Assembly: GCA_964036275.1 (NCBI GenBank)
Contig: OZ038434.1
Coordinates: forward strand, 9,505,060 to 9,569,059
Direction: 5' to 3'
DNA length: 64,000 bases
Source of the DNA: Litoditis marina
Lineage: Eukaryota > Nematoda > Chromadorea > Rhabditida > Rhabditidae
The notes under the pieces: model-generated
What the model saw: only the letters and a program-made list of their open reading frames with translations
What the model was told of the DNA's origin: nothing
Databases searched by the model: none
Made by a program: the position numbers and the translations under genes
Part shown: positions 34,086-45,988 of the stretch, piece by piece
Layout of the letters: every line of letters begins with the position of its first letter
Position numbering within the stretch: the stretch's first letter is position 1

Positions 34086-34845
34086 TGTGCGAGATATAGA
34101 GAACGAATGCTTTAAAGGAAAAGCACTGCAAGTTTTTCATGTGTTTTCTCATTAATTCAATTAATCCGTTCCCAGGACTTGTAAAACCGTGATTAAATGT
34201 ACTTTTTGTATGATACAGGACTTATGGAGAAATGATTCGGAACGAGTTTAGTATCAATACACCTGAAGTAGATATCATTTGTAGACCATCTTAGTTCATT
34301 TTTTATAGGTTGTGATACAATCCTCACATTTTCGAAGTGGACTCTGGTAGCGTATCAATCAAAAATTCTTGTCAATTTTTTGTTCAAAAAAACCATATAA
34401 CATAATTTATCGATTTCTCACTTTTATCTTACCGTGTTATTGAAAGCGGCCTTTGAAGAAAATGTTTTCTGGAGAAAACCCTTATTGTAAATTGGCTGCC
34501 AAACTTCGCATAGGGAATGTGACAACTATGATATATGTCCATGATGAACCCTTGGAAAGCGTAGGATGATCCTAGTATGGTGGCTACATCGTCTATGTAC
34601 TAAGAAGGTACCTGTCTCTTACGTCTAATGACGCAGTATCTAACCAAAAAAACAACAGGGTCTCCCCCTCTCCTTCTCACTTCCTAATACTTGAGCCACA
34701 ACCCTCTTCTGTTTTTGGACAACCAGTCAAATATATCTGATCATTACGGTTTTTTCACCTTTTGTGTTTTCCGTACGATGTGTTTTTTGTATTTTATTCT
34801 GCTCAATCTGTTTGTCTGGGTTACTATTTGCCAAACAACTCCTTT

Positions 34846-34855
34846 TCACTTTCAG
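34846..34855 (+). other. Likely SL trans-splice acceptor of the GPCR gene
   Basis: The sequence tcactttcag abuts the ATG at 34856. A 3' splice site directly before a start codon suggests spliced-leader addition. Confidence 0.5.
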
Positions 34856-37800
34856 ATGAATACGTCAGAGCACATGATCGAGCTGACCGATTTACTCGTT
34901 GATAGGTGGGTTTCCGCAACTCATAGTGAGTGCCAAATTTATTAAATTCTGTCTCTCGCCGGAATCGAACTTGCGACCAAATGATTGGTGGCAGGGCGCT
35001 AACCACAGCGCTATTAGAGCACATAACTAGTAAGCTTGGGAATCGAGAACCTGTGTGCGTACACAGCGGAAAGTGAAATATACAGTACGCTTCCACCTTC
35101 CCATTTGCGACGACTATACTTTTGTTTTACTCGACTATATTTTAGTTTACAAAATATGACAAATGGTGAAAATTGAATGTGTGTTGTCATCAACATTGAT
35201 TCAGTTCTATTCCATCATTTCTCTGTTCCAATATTGATGCTTCTTCACGCGTGACATGACGACTATATTAACTACTCATTCTTGATTGAAAATTATCAAA
35301 ATCCACCTAATTAATGTTCTATACTCCTATATCATTACATTGTCAATGGATATTTTCGCAGTGAACAACTTCTAGAAAACTTCAGTTACTGTAGTTTTGC
35401 ATGCGGTAAAGACGATGCTAATTCTTTATGAAACCCGGTATTTCGTTAACCCTTTTGATAACCACTTGGTAACCAAAAATTTCTCCCACAAGACATTAAA
35501 GAGGGTTACAAATGGGTCTACAAAAGGGTTAACTAGGTAACCCGGTTACCTGACAGGGAATACCCGGTGACGAAATACCCGGTTCCTTGTGGAATTGGTC
35601 TGACGATGCCTCTACCAAGTTCCCAGTACACACATTTTTCTGAAAATTTGCAGGCAGATATAAAAAAAAGCTTCTGCGATGTGTGATTTTGAATGACGTA
35701 AACAACTATGATGGAATCAGTTGTAATTGTAGTTACAACTGCGATACTAAAGATACAAAAAGAGCTCTAGGAAAAGTCTATGTTATACACAAACAGCTAC
35801 TGTTCACTATGAGCTTTTCAGTGTGAAATTTTCTGTAGAAGTTAGTCTTATCTCTCAGTATCGAAGGTAAGAACATAGTTGTATTTTCTGGTAGCAAAAC
35901 TTCACTTAACTACACGTTTTCCCTTGCTTTCGGATGTTCAATCTAGAGCAATACTTGGACGTGATACGAGATTTCGTTGTACTTAACATCTCCGATTTTC
36001 TCGATCTTTGCAAAAACGGCAGTTTATCTGAGGATGAATGTCGGACTGAAACGTGACATGTTCAACGATTCACTTCATACTTTTGCTCACAGAAGTTAGC
36101 GAACAATTGCGTTAATCAACACCTTTTTTGAATAGATGGAACCGTTCCATACACGTTTCCAGTAATCAGGACAACTCTGCAACACGGAACTCAGCCCGCA
36201 GACGTTCAGAGCTTTTGAAAACCATTCATGTCAGCAAACCTGAAAACTTTGTCAATCTTGTATCTCTTTTTGTGCGAGAAATCGCAAGAAACTGCCAATT
36301 CGAATGCGTCTCCAACGGAAAACTCGTATTTATTTGAATTATTAATTTATGCAGCACCACTCGAATTTATTTTAAAGGAGTGCAAGTAATATGTTAGAGC
36401 CCGTAATCTCGGCGCTCATCGAGTTCAATGTAGTTCAATGAGTTGGCTTCAGTGCTAGTCTTTCGTGGTATTAATGGCATTTGCGGCGATTTTCCCATAA
36501 TCCACATTTGTTTCATATTCAGGAAAAACTCTCCTAGTTTCTCGTTACAATTGAACTGGTGTTACCTAGTGGCTAACAAGTAAGTATATCATCTTATCTC
36601 ATGTACAAATACCTCAGACAACCAATGCAGCTGAATAGCACAACTCTTAACAAACTTTATTCTCTAACCATAAAATATTCTCTGTTCCAACAGGAGATTT
36701 TGCTAGTGTGGGTCCGAGAAGTTCTTATCTTTTCACGTTTCCATGCCTTCCTTTACAAATTTTTTTGTCTAATTGGTAAAGGAAGTGTTGTATTTCCCTG
36801 TTGATCTCTTTGTTTCTAACCCCGTCAAGTTGCGTTCAAAGTGTCGGTAGCGCAGAAAGGGTAGTATACAGTAGGCTATTGTTTCTCAATGGACTGGAAT
36901 CGTACATTGACGTTCCCTTCGCGAAACGAAGGCAAACATGAATGTGTGATCTAACAGTGTTATTGTCTCTTCTCTACTGGGAATATCGCTCATTATCAAC
37001 TGAATGTTTCGCATCAACAAGTTGTGATCAGTGGTTTAGGGGAATAAGTCATGCAGCCAGCCGGCTCTCACGTGTCCCATTGTTCTCAAGGAGTCTCCAA
37101 AAAGCTGTCTGTTCCATTCACTAACAGACGACGTGTTCGTTATAAGTATATTATACATTATTGTTCAAAAATACTCGGGGGTTCCTAGAAAACAGGATCG
37201 CTCATGTTTTGATAACAAAGGTTATAGTTGTGCCTTCCCACTTTCCACTGATTGCGTACTTCGACACAAGTTTTCATTCCAAATTTCACACGACGCGTTC
37301 CGATTTCGTAGAAAAACAATCATTTGATGTTTTTATGAAGAACAAGTTCATTGCAGCATGGAGGAAGAGCATTTGCTGGGTATCAACGCGATGCCGCTGG
37401 AGCTGTCGATGATCATTCTGTTCTTTTTCTGCCTCTTTCTGGTCGGATTCGCCGGAAACATAACTGTCATCTACAGGCTAATCAGGTGAGAACTCCTTTC
37501 TAACATTCTTCATGTTTCGTTCTGTAGTTCCTTCATATTTTAACATATTTCGAGTTCATTATCAAGTACAAATCAAAACTTTACAATGTTAAGTAAGTGA
37601 GAGGTCAAATTATCAAAACTATCGAGAGATGCGTGGTATGTTCTCATCCACCACCCCAGCTACTCTGGGAATCTTGTGTTCATTCTGTCGAAAATGAACC
37701 AAGTTGAAGATAGCAGACAAGCCAGACATAGAGCCATTCAGCAAAATTTAGCTAAACTTTCTCTGGTGTACACGATCGAACATCATTTGGTTTGCGCAGG

Positions 37801-40800
37801 AGAAAATAATTTTTTTTCATATCACGAGTGTTGGTTGTGTGACGTAGTTCACAAACATTTATTTCTATACTATACTGTTAGCCAATTACACAGTCACGTG
37901 AAACATGTTAAACACAGCAGTCAGAAACTGACAAAGTGCACGACTCCTCATTAGAATGCTTACTTTACGTGACTATTAAGTTTACTTCTAGTATACAGTT
38001 GTTATTCAGCACCGTGACTGTCCTTCGGGGAACCTCCCACTGGTTGATTAGATAAACAAAAAGTGTCCTCTAAACGAAAAACACTTCTATGAAATAGATT
38101 AAGCCATATTGACATGTAATTCTATCACAGCTACGATTCCAGGAAACAATAAAGCGTCTTAAATCACAATAAGGCGCTGAGAAAACATGATATATCAAAG
38201 TTTCCGGTAACACGCAATCTCGTGGTTTCTCAAGTGATTTCAGGGTATTTCAGTTGTAATGGAAAGTTTACAATCCTAGTCAATTCAGTTTCTCACCAAA
38301 AAGCTCCACACCTATTTATGTACAATTGCTTATTTTCATTTTGTCTGCACTGCTGCTGCTGATGGTTTAGCTGGTATACTGTAGTATAGTGGTATGCGCA
38401 GCGGTCTTGCAAGCAATCGGCCGTAGGTTCGAATACCATTCGGAGCCTTCGATGTCTGACTCTGGCACCAAATCCCGTCCTCTATTAACTTCCCCTTTCA
38501 GAACCCGACGACAATGCGTGCACATCTACGGCAAGGGAGGTACCCGCCGCATCTCATTACACCGCTACGTTCTCCTTTTGGCCTGCGTCGACTTCTTGGT
38601 TACAGTACGTTATGATGAATAGTAGTTAAAATCTGCTGTTAGCCGGTGTAACCAGACACTAACCATAGGGAATTAGTGAATCTAAGTTGTGGTTTGGTTC
38701 TTGGCCACAACCCAAACGGACTAAGATCATACTACAAGCCTAGAGGTTTGTAACAAAATCAGCGTATCGGTTAGCTCTCTCTATGATGACAACCCCTCGG
38801 GACGAACACTGGAGGGTAGAAAAACAACAACGCAAAGATAAGTTGCGTGCCTGACTACGTGTAACGGCTGAACCAGCGCTTTCATTTCTAGTCGAATGAT
38901 ATTGGAATAGTTTCTAATGCCCTCTGTGACTAAAATGTTCTGTCCTAGTTTTCAAATGTTTCCTGTTCACCCTGAATTAGAGAGTCATACTAGTTTGTAA
39001 TAATGTTGTCTAATTGTTCAAACACAATTCTTGCTCCCACGCCCAAACTTTGAAAATTTCGAGTTATTCTTCAAATAGATATTGCAAGAATAGAGATAAA
39101 GAAATCTTTTTCCGGTGTTTGATTTCTGATCAGTTTTCACACGTAGTATGTGCCTGGTAACACCGGCTCAACACATTTTAAAAGATTAAACTCGAGTGTA
39201 GCATGAAAGAAAGAAATCTTAATCCGATTGTTTATATTAAGAAACATCATTTGCTGATCATAACCGTCAACACACACATATTGTTGAGTAAGCTGATAGT
39301 AGATTTGTGGGGATTTGGAAAAAAGTTGAATGTGAATCAAGCGAATTCACTCTTGCTGAGCATGCATCTGAGGCAAATGGGTATTTTCATTTTGACAATT
39401 TTCTTTGCTGTTCGGCAAAATCACGTGTTGTTCAATATTTGTGAAACTAGTCATAAATGTCAACAAAACTAGAAAATTGTTCATTGATACGATTGTTCAG
39501 CTGATGATTCTCATGCTGATACCGTACTTCATCTACGGAGAGTGGCTGATTGGGGGAGTTTTGTGCAAGGTGTTCTGGACGGTCGATCAGATGAACAAAA
39601 TACTATCCATTCATATTCTGACCGGAATGGTGAGTTTCTTATTGAAGTTCATGAGGAAGAAGAAAGTTGTTAATGTTTCTATCAAACCAGCGTTGTGCAA
39701 AATTACAAAACTATAATAATTTGTCTATAGAAACTTTTTCTACACATCAAAACTTCCTGATAGACAAACATTTGTAAAGAATAAAGTACACTTACATATC
39801 AAGGAAAAAATTTATGAGACATTCTAGACAACCCAGTATGCAACTAATATAGTCACACATAGAATAGTCAGTTCGGCAATCGTCCACTTCGGCATGGCAT
39901 ATTTGCCAATTACGTTTCACGCCAATAACAATAGCGATTATTAGCACTGTATGCCATGTATACAGTGGTAGTGAAGATGGACTAGATGAGGGTAGTCGTT
40001 CATCGCAAACTCTGCTATGTAAGGAGATCAAACTATAGTTCTGATATATTCACTTTTTATATTTTACAGGCTATCGAGCGCTACTTCATTGTGCGTCAGT
40101 CGGTTGGTGGTCCCCGGTCGAAGGCTTCTCGTCTGGTTCCCATCGGCTTCTACGCCTTCACTGGGGTCACCCTCCTACTCGTGTGTCCCCTCATCAGCAA
40201 CGTCACCCTCGATACAACCACGTACCCCGGAGGCATCGAAGTCACCACGTGAGTATAACCAGTTCACACTTATAGTTTGAACTACAAACAAGGCTTTTGG
40301 TTCTTACTATTTTGACAGGATCAAACTACAATTACAGCAAGACTAAACACTTACTTTGTTTTTCTCTTGTTTTCCTAGAGCTACCTGTAAAACTAACTGT
40401 TGTGGTTCCGTCGCGAAAGCATCACGATTTGTTTTCCCTAAAAGCACTCGTATCATATGACCTTCACAAGAATAGAACGAAGCCAAACAATGCTATGAGA
40501 AAGGAGAACTCGTAATGTTAGTTGTCTCTGTACAACTTAAAACTACTTAACGTCGAAACAATGTGAAACGCTTGCAGATGCGTGTCACCGATGACAGACC
40601 AGTGGATAGAGTTGATGACAGCGTACATGATGGTGTTGGGCTATGTCATACCGGCCCTGATTGTCAGTTACTGTTATGGAATGCTGGTCAGAATGCTGCA
40701 GATGAGATACAAACTGGCCAATATGGTGGAGAACTCCAGAACAAACCTGGTCCATAAGGTGGGTTATAGAAAATGACCATAGCTGGGTTGTAATTTGATC

Positions 40801-41634
40801 TCCACACATCGTAGACATTGCTATAAATCGGAAAATTTGAAAATTAGAATTTCACTGCTTACTGGGATAAAAGAACATCTACCATTGCACCCTGTCTTCC
40901 CCTGATGATACCCTATGGTTATTTTCTGCCCCAGGCTCGGGACCAAGAACTGTGATGTGAATTTTGACCGGAAAATGCGACACCATTTTACTACTTGTTT
41001 TGGAAATATCAAGCTATCATGTAAAATAACCACACCCTCTGCATTTCAGGTTTCCAAGTCGATTCTGTACGTGACAGCGTTTCATTTCGCTTGTTGGACC
41101 CCGTACTGGCTAGTCACCCTTCTACCCATACTCGATAACCGTTGGTGGCATATTGGTCTAGATGTTAGTTTTAAAATTTAATAAATTTATAAAATTTATA
41201 AATTTGGTGACGGGAGAGTTATTGAAGGACAGGTTTTCTCTCTAACACCGAGCACAAAAGTGTTTTCAAATAGTCGGGTCATACATGCATACGCTCATAG
41301 AAAAATGGTTTTTGGTTATAAACATTCGTTATGAATCGAAAATATGTTTTGTTGGTGTTTGCAATTATTGGAAAGAAATAATATCATTCATAATGAAAGT
41401 ATTTTTTTTCAGAAACGCTACCAATACTACTATCTGGTGCAGATCTGTTCCACGGCCCTCCCATATGTGAACAGTGCCTTTAACTGGTGCTTCTACGTAC
41501 TGCTGAACCATTGTTTGAGGAAACAGATTTTCCGTCGGTCGTCCTCTCCCACTAGCATTCCAACCCATAGAAACGGACAGAATAGGGACGACCATTCGCC
41601 AACCCCCATGTATTTCCCAATTGAGCGACTGTGA
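34856..41634 (+). CDS. Rhodopsin-class GPCR, neuropeptide-receptor type
   Basis: Class A receptor resembling the somatostatin/galanin/opioid-like NPR receptors of nematodes; the ligand cannot be told. Exons: 34856-34905, 37357-37485, 38502-38604, 39501-39629, 40070-40248, 40578-40758, 41050-41163 and 41413-41634, all in phase, 368 aa. The N-terminus has an N-glycosylation site (NTS). TM1 contains GFAGNITV, TM2 LLLACVDFLV and TM3 starts at CKVFW and ends in ERY in place of DRY. TM4 lacks the usual tryptophan. TM5 contains PALIVSYCY, TM6 FHFACWTPYW and TM7 LPYVNSAFNWCFY in place of NPxxY. The cytoplasmic tail is short and polar. Exon 1 was added because its phase and its splice sites fit exactly; intron 1 is 2.45 kb. 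Without it, translation could start at 37358. Confidence 0.92.
34958..35025 (-). repeat. tRNA-like fossil
   Basis: On the minus strand it reads GCGCTGTGGTTAGCGC (a good D arm) and then GTTCGATTCCGG (a T arm / B box, 34959-34970). The anticodon and acceptor stems do not pair well, so it is a degenerate tRNA or the head of a tRNA-derived repeat, in GPCR intron 1. Confidence 0.4.
35440..35585. repeat. GGTAACC/GGGTTAAC palindromic cluster
   Basis: Terminal inverse pair CCCGGTATTTCGT (35435) and ACGAAATACCCGG (35570), with GGTAACC and GGGTTA words inside. Related to the cluster at 8466-8695. It lies in GPCR intron 1. Confidence 0.75.
38375..38450 (+). repeat. tRNA-like fossil
   Basis: TAGTATAGTGGTATGCG resembles a D arm / A box, and GGTTCGAATACC (38426-38437) a B box. 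The remaining stems do not fold well. It lies in GPCR intron 2, next to exon 3. Confidence 0.35.
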
Positions 41635-42261
41635 TGTTGTACTTTGATTCGTCTGAGTTTCAGTCGTGATTCGGAACGCTGCTGTACAGATCAAACCAGC
41701 GCCAAACAACGGATAGTTCGTATATCGTTTTTGATATGTGCATGTACATAACCCTTTAGAATTTCATTTCCTTCCAATTCCTCTTCTCCAATAGACAAAC
41801 AGACTTCACAAAAATAGTTTAGATAACTAACTAAAATAACAACTTCAGAAGTTAACATGGAGCTCACTCGAGGAATTTCTCTGTTGATAAGAAGTTGATC
41901 TAGTTGAATCAGGTTAAATTAAATTATTAGCTTTGTTTCTGTTTGTTTCTGTCAAACATAAACGTTAAGTCGTATGTGTCAAAAACTAGGTATTTTTCTG
42001 ATTACAGACTAGAACTTATAGGTGAAACTCATATATAGCGTGCAAAAATATTACAGGTCAAACGGATATCAAACGTATTGCGAGTAGTAGAAAATATATT
42101 GCTTACAGATTTTTGTATGTATACTAGTGTAACTTATTTATGACGATGTACATGGTTAATGGTTAATCTTATTCTGGTTGACAATTTATTTGAGTTGTGA
42201 TAAATGTATTGCACTGGTTCTTCCGAATCTCATCATATTTATTTTGCGTGTCTGTTGGATA

Positions 42262-42267
42262 AATAAA
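42262..42267 (+). other. Poly(A) signal of the GPCR gene
   Basis: AATAAA about 630 bases after the GPCR stop, in an AT-rich 3'UTR-like stretch (41635-42285). Confidence 0.5.
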
Positions 42268-42350
42268 TATTTCTGTGAAGTGTGTTCTCTCCATAGTGAA
42301 AATTCTTGTTTCTCAATAAGTTTTGAACAGCAAAATTGCCCCCACCATTT

Positions 42351-42355
<5 letters not shown>

Positions 42356-42381
<26 letters not shown>
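42356..42381. repeat. GA simple repeat
   Basis: (GA)n tract directly beside the hammerhead-like remnant. Confidence 0.9.
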
Positions 42382-42441
42382 TGAAAAAAGTTATATAACT
42401 AACTAAGCAATTAGAGTAAAGTAAGGTTAAGAATTTTATAT

Positions 42442-42525
42442 TGCAGCACCGTTTCGCCTCTTATCTAGACGATGCTGCAGGTTTACCACCGGGCGAGGCA
42501 TCTTCAGTAGATTCCCGGTAGTATA
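42442..42525 (-). ncRNA. Solo hammerhead-like core (Penelope-like remnant)
   Basis: On the minus strand CTGAAGATGCCTC (from 42507) is followed, about 30 bases on, by GAGGCGAAACGG. GCCTC and GAGGC can form stem II between the two hammerhead core halves CUGANGA and GAAA. An upstream arm ACTACCGGG and downstream CCCGGTGGT form a further helix, and GCAGCATCGTC lies between. The same arrangement is at the 3' end of the retroelement (49640-49716), so this is probably a remnant of that family. Ribozyme activity is not shown. Confidence 0.55.
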
Positions 42526-43084
42526 CCCGTAAACAAAGCAACCAAAAAACGAACTAGGTGTAAAATTCTTTCTAGATATAAAGTAAAGTTACTTAGAAGA
42601 GGAAATAAGAAAATATATACCTGAGTGTGGATTGAAGATATCTGTCGTAGGGAGTACATGCAGTGAGAATACTGATGGTTTATTGTGTATTGTTGTCTTA
42701 TATACCCTCGGTTGACCTCGTTTATTGATTATTTCATCTTTCCCGTGTATTATCTATGTTGTGAAAGTTTCTTTGTTGTGTGGGTTATACCTCCGTATAA
42801 CTACGGCATAACCAAAATTTCGAAAACATTTTGAGAGTAGAAAGCTTCATGGATCAAACAAAGTCGGCGAACTAAGGCGGAACGTGGAGACTGAGACAAT
42901 AGAAAGGAACATTTACCCGAGGCTTTTCACGTCTGCAACTGAGACTCTTCTACGAAAAATTACTGAAAGACGTCTTGAGAAATTGTTAAAGTGAAGTATA
43001 GCCGAGCACATAGAATGAAACAGACGCTCGCTTCCCCGCCCCATTGAACCAGAATTCCAGTCTAGTTCTGAAGTATACACAGTA

Positions 43085-43118
<34 letters not shown>

Positions 43119-43650
43119 TAATTCAACATACCTTCTAGAAATGCGCGCGACTAACGGCCACTGCTGTTAGTTCCGATACAGTTTTCACCTAGATATTGAG
43201 ATTCCACGGATTGTACAAGAACTACTGTTCGATTCCCATGAACAGAACTATTTGAAGCTGTGGGTAGACACTCGATTAATAGTTATTTTCCCTGTGGCCT
43301 CATAACTGAAGACCAAAAGCTGACCGGCTGGGCTGAATACCTTCCAGGGGCGCCCAACACTTGCACAGACCGTCAGCCGTATCTCGAGAGAAACGGACAA
43401 TATAAAACTTCAGTACACATGAAGTAGACAAAATTCCAAAACCCTGAATGCCGAGTTTCCCGCCGATCCTCTGTAGCTCTTACCACTCCCTACGACTGTA
43501 CCTTGAATGATATCTGGAGTGACATGACGAAAAAACCCGCAGAAAACGTGGCTTCCCTTTAAACTATAGAACGGGAAAAATGGTAAACCTGTCACAGGCC
43601 TGGTTAGTTAAAGAATTTCAGGCCAGAGCTAGTCGTTGTAGAAAATAAAT
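42526..43650. other. Intergenic, no gene seen
   Basis: Contains an AT dinucleotide plus poly-T tract (about 43085-43120). No coding exon with family resemblance. Confidence 0.5.
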
Positions 43651-44900
43651 GATTTTCCTATTCCCTCGGATAAGGGCACTATTAGCTCCGCAAAATCTGA
43701 TGTCTCACTGGAAGAAGTTGCACTTCCAACCGAATACACGATCCTCACACATGTCACATGTAAAAACAACGTCGAATCGGTATACGAACCACCTTGTAGA
43801 TGTAAACTACATATAACGCCATGACATCCTTAGACAACTAGATATACTCATTAGACACTCTTTTGAAAATCAAAATATAGAGCGTCCCCCAAAGCGTTGT
43901 CTGCCGACGCAAAAATTCCAGTTCCATAAATTTAACACGTAACATGATAAAGCTGATAAAATTCCTGCGACAACGTAACTCGGTACACAGTATACTCGAT
44001 AATATACTCGGAAAAAACGTTTCCTTCCTAACAATGAAAGGCAGCACTAGACTAGAGATTATTACTTCAAATAGTTGAGACATACTGCTTTAGAGAAAAT
44101 ACCCGCCCTTCTCACGGAACTGACTATATCGCATCGAGATACGAGCCACCTTGCAGGTGAAAACCAAATATATGTCGTCATGACACGAAAAATAATGATT
44201 TTCCTGGATGAATGCTCAATAAGGTCAAAATATACGATCTAATCGAAGAAAGTCAAACTTCTAAACTTGACTCGTGCATGCGTGCAAGCTTTTGTACGCA
44301 CTTGACTTAACCGTCAACATTCGCCTCTCGAGAGATAGCACATAGTATAATTTCCAGAACAAATAAATTTCCACAGTTGGATGCTCCGTGTTCCTTGTCG
44401 TATATCTGCACCGATAAACTCTCCAAAACACAGTAGCGAAAACGCTAGAAAAAGCTTTCTTTTCCTAACAATTCAATGATACAGTAATTTTGATGCAGAA
44501 ATGTGTAAATTTTGAAGCAGAAATGTGGAAAGGATTTTGAGCAAAAACAAAATAAGACTTTTCTGGGTTGAATTCTCAGTGCGTTTGGAAGCAAACTACT
44601 CCAAACATGGGAAAATACTATTTCCAACCGGAAACACGTTCCTCACACATAAATATCAACATCGCATCGAGATACGAGCCACCTTCGCATCGAGATACGA
44701 GGTGCAGACCAAATATATGACGTCATGACGCCTTTCAACCTCTCGCAATAGGCGATAGGACACAATCGAGAATATAGGCACTGCGGCTGGAACTCTGCTC
44801 TCCATTATAGAAAACCCTCGAATATGTAGATCGGTGCAGCCATGAGCTGCTACACGTGCACAAGAGCACAAGAACGTCTTTATACCTTCCTGCCTAACAC
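43650..44900. repeat. Diverged tandem-like repeats
   Basis: Phrases recur along this stretch. CATCGAGATACGAGCCACCT is at about 44132 and 44662, with a poorer form near 43778. CTTCCAACCGAATACACGAT-type sequence is at 43734 and 44624. ATATATGTCGTCATGAC-type sequence is at 43811, 44171 and 44714. The spacing is roughly 360-530 bp, so this looks like three old, unequal repeat units. Confidence 0.55.
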
Positions 44901-45040
44901 AGGCGCCATGAATAGCACAAATAGCGAATATTGAAATCTAGAACTGTCGACCTTTCGCAGCACTGACAAGGGAACTAACTGGGAATTACTGCCATTGGAA
45001 AGGATGAATGAAACCCGAATATAGAAATAGAGTGAACGAA

Positions 45041-45067
45041 ATTTTTTTTTTTTTTTTTTTTTTTTTT
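45041..45067. repeat. Poly-T tract
   Basis: An unbroken run of 27 T. Confidence 0.9.
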
Positions 45068-45545
45068 GCAAATATAGGGGACCCGTTGAGATAGGGGAAT
45101 AACTAATTTTTGAACGGACACACACGTATAATGATGGGGACACGAGGGGCTGAGGTGTGTGCTGGTTTTAACTACCACACTAAGAAACCGATGTATTGTG
45201 TTGCACTTGGTCATAAGATGACGCAATAATTTGTCTCAAAAAATTCATAAACCGAAGAATATAGCATGAATAGAAGGCATGGTGCCTGAAATGGACCTGT
45301 AAAATGGTCAAATGAAGCTGTGTAAGAACAGTGTGCCAGAGAATAGAAATTCTGCCGAAAATTTTTAGTAAAATTTTATCAAACCGCACTATTAGAACCA
45401 TAAAACTTGGATAAAGAAAAGCTCGCCAGAGCTCGCTCCTGATAAATTCGAAATGGTTTCGACCATTTATCAGGGTCTCGCTTCGAGACTCATTTCAGCT
45501 TTGGCACTCTGCCAAAATTTATTCGAAATTCCAATTATATTTTGT

Positions 45546-45558
45546 TGAGTGAGAGAGA

Positions 45559-45630
<72 letters not shown>
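45546..45630. repeat. Long GA microsatellite
   Basis: About 80 bp of (GA)n with one interruption, upstream of DSCC1. Confidence 0.95.
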
Positions 45631-45632
<2 letters not shown>

Positions 45633-45979
45633 GAATGAGCTTTTGCGACGGAAGTTTAATAATTAACTTTGCCCATCCACTAAGTTTTGCAACAATCAGT
45701 AGTTGGAACCTACTGAAATTTTTCATTTTTCAATTACAATAGTACAAAATTGAGCAAGCACACGAGAAAAACAAAGCTACCGTAATATTTTTTATACGAG
45801 TTACGGTAGCTCCCGGCATTTTCGTTCACACGGCGCGCGGGAAACCTAACTTTTTAAAATTTACTAGAATAAAGAATTTTTTCCTGCTGTGTGATATGAT
45901 GTTTACGTTACGTTTGTTTACTATTTTACCACCCTTTTTCGTGAAATTTCTGTGAGGTTTTTATCAAGCAATTGCAGTT

Positions 45980-45988
45980 CTATTCCAG
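45980..45988 (+). other. Likely SL trans-splice acceptor of DSCC1
   Basis: The sequence tctattccag abuts the ATG at 45989, as expected for spliced-leader addition. Confidence 0.5.

Noticed and set aside
34958..38450. Calling the tRNA-like sequences functional tRNA genes
   Set aside because: B boxes are good, but acceptor and anticodon stems do not pair, so they are listed as fossils only.
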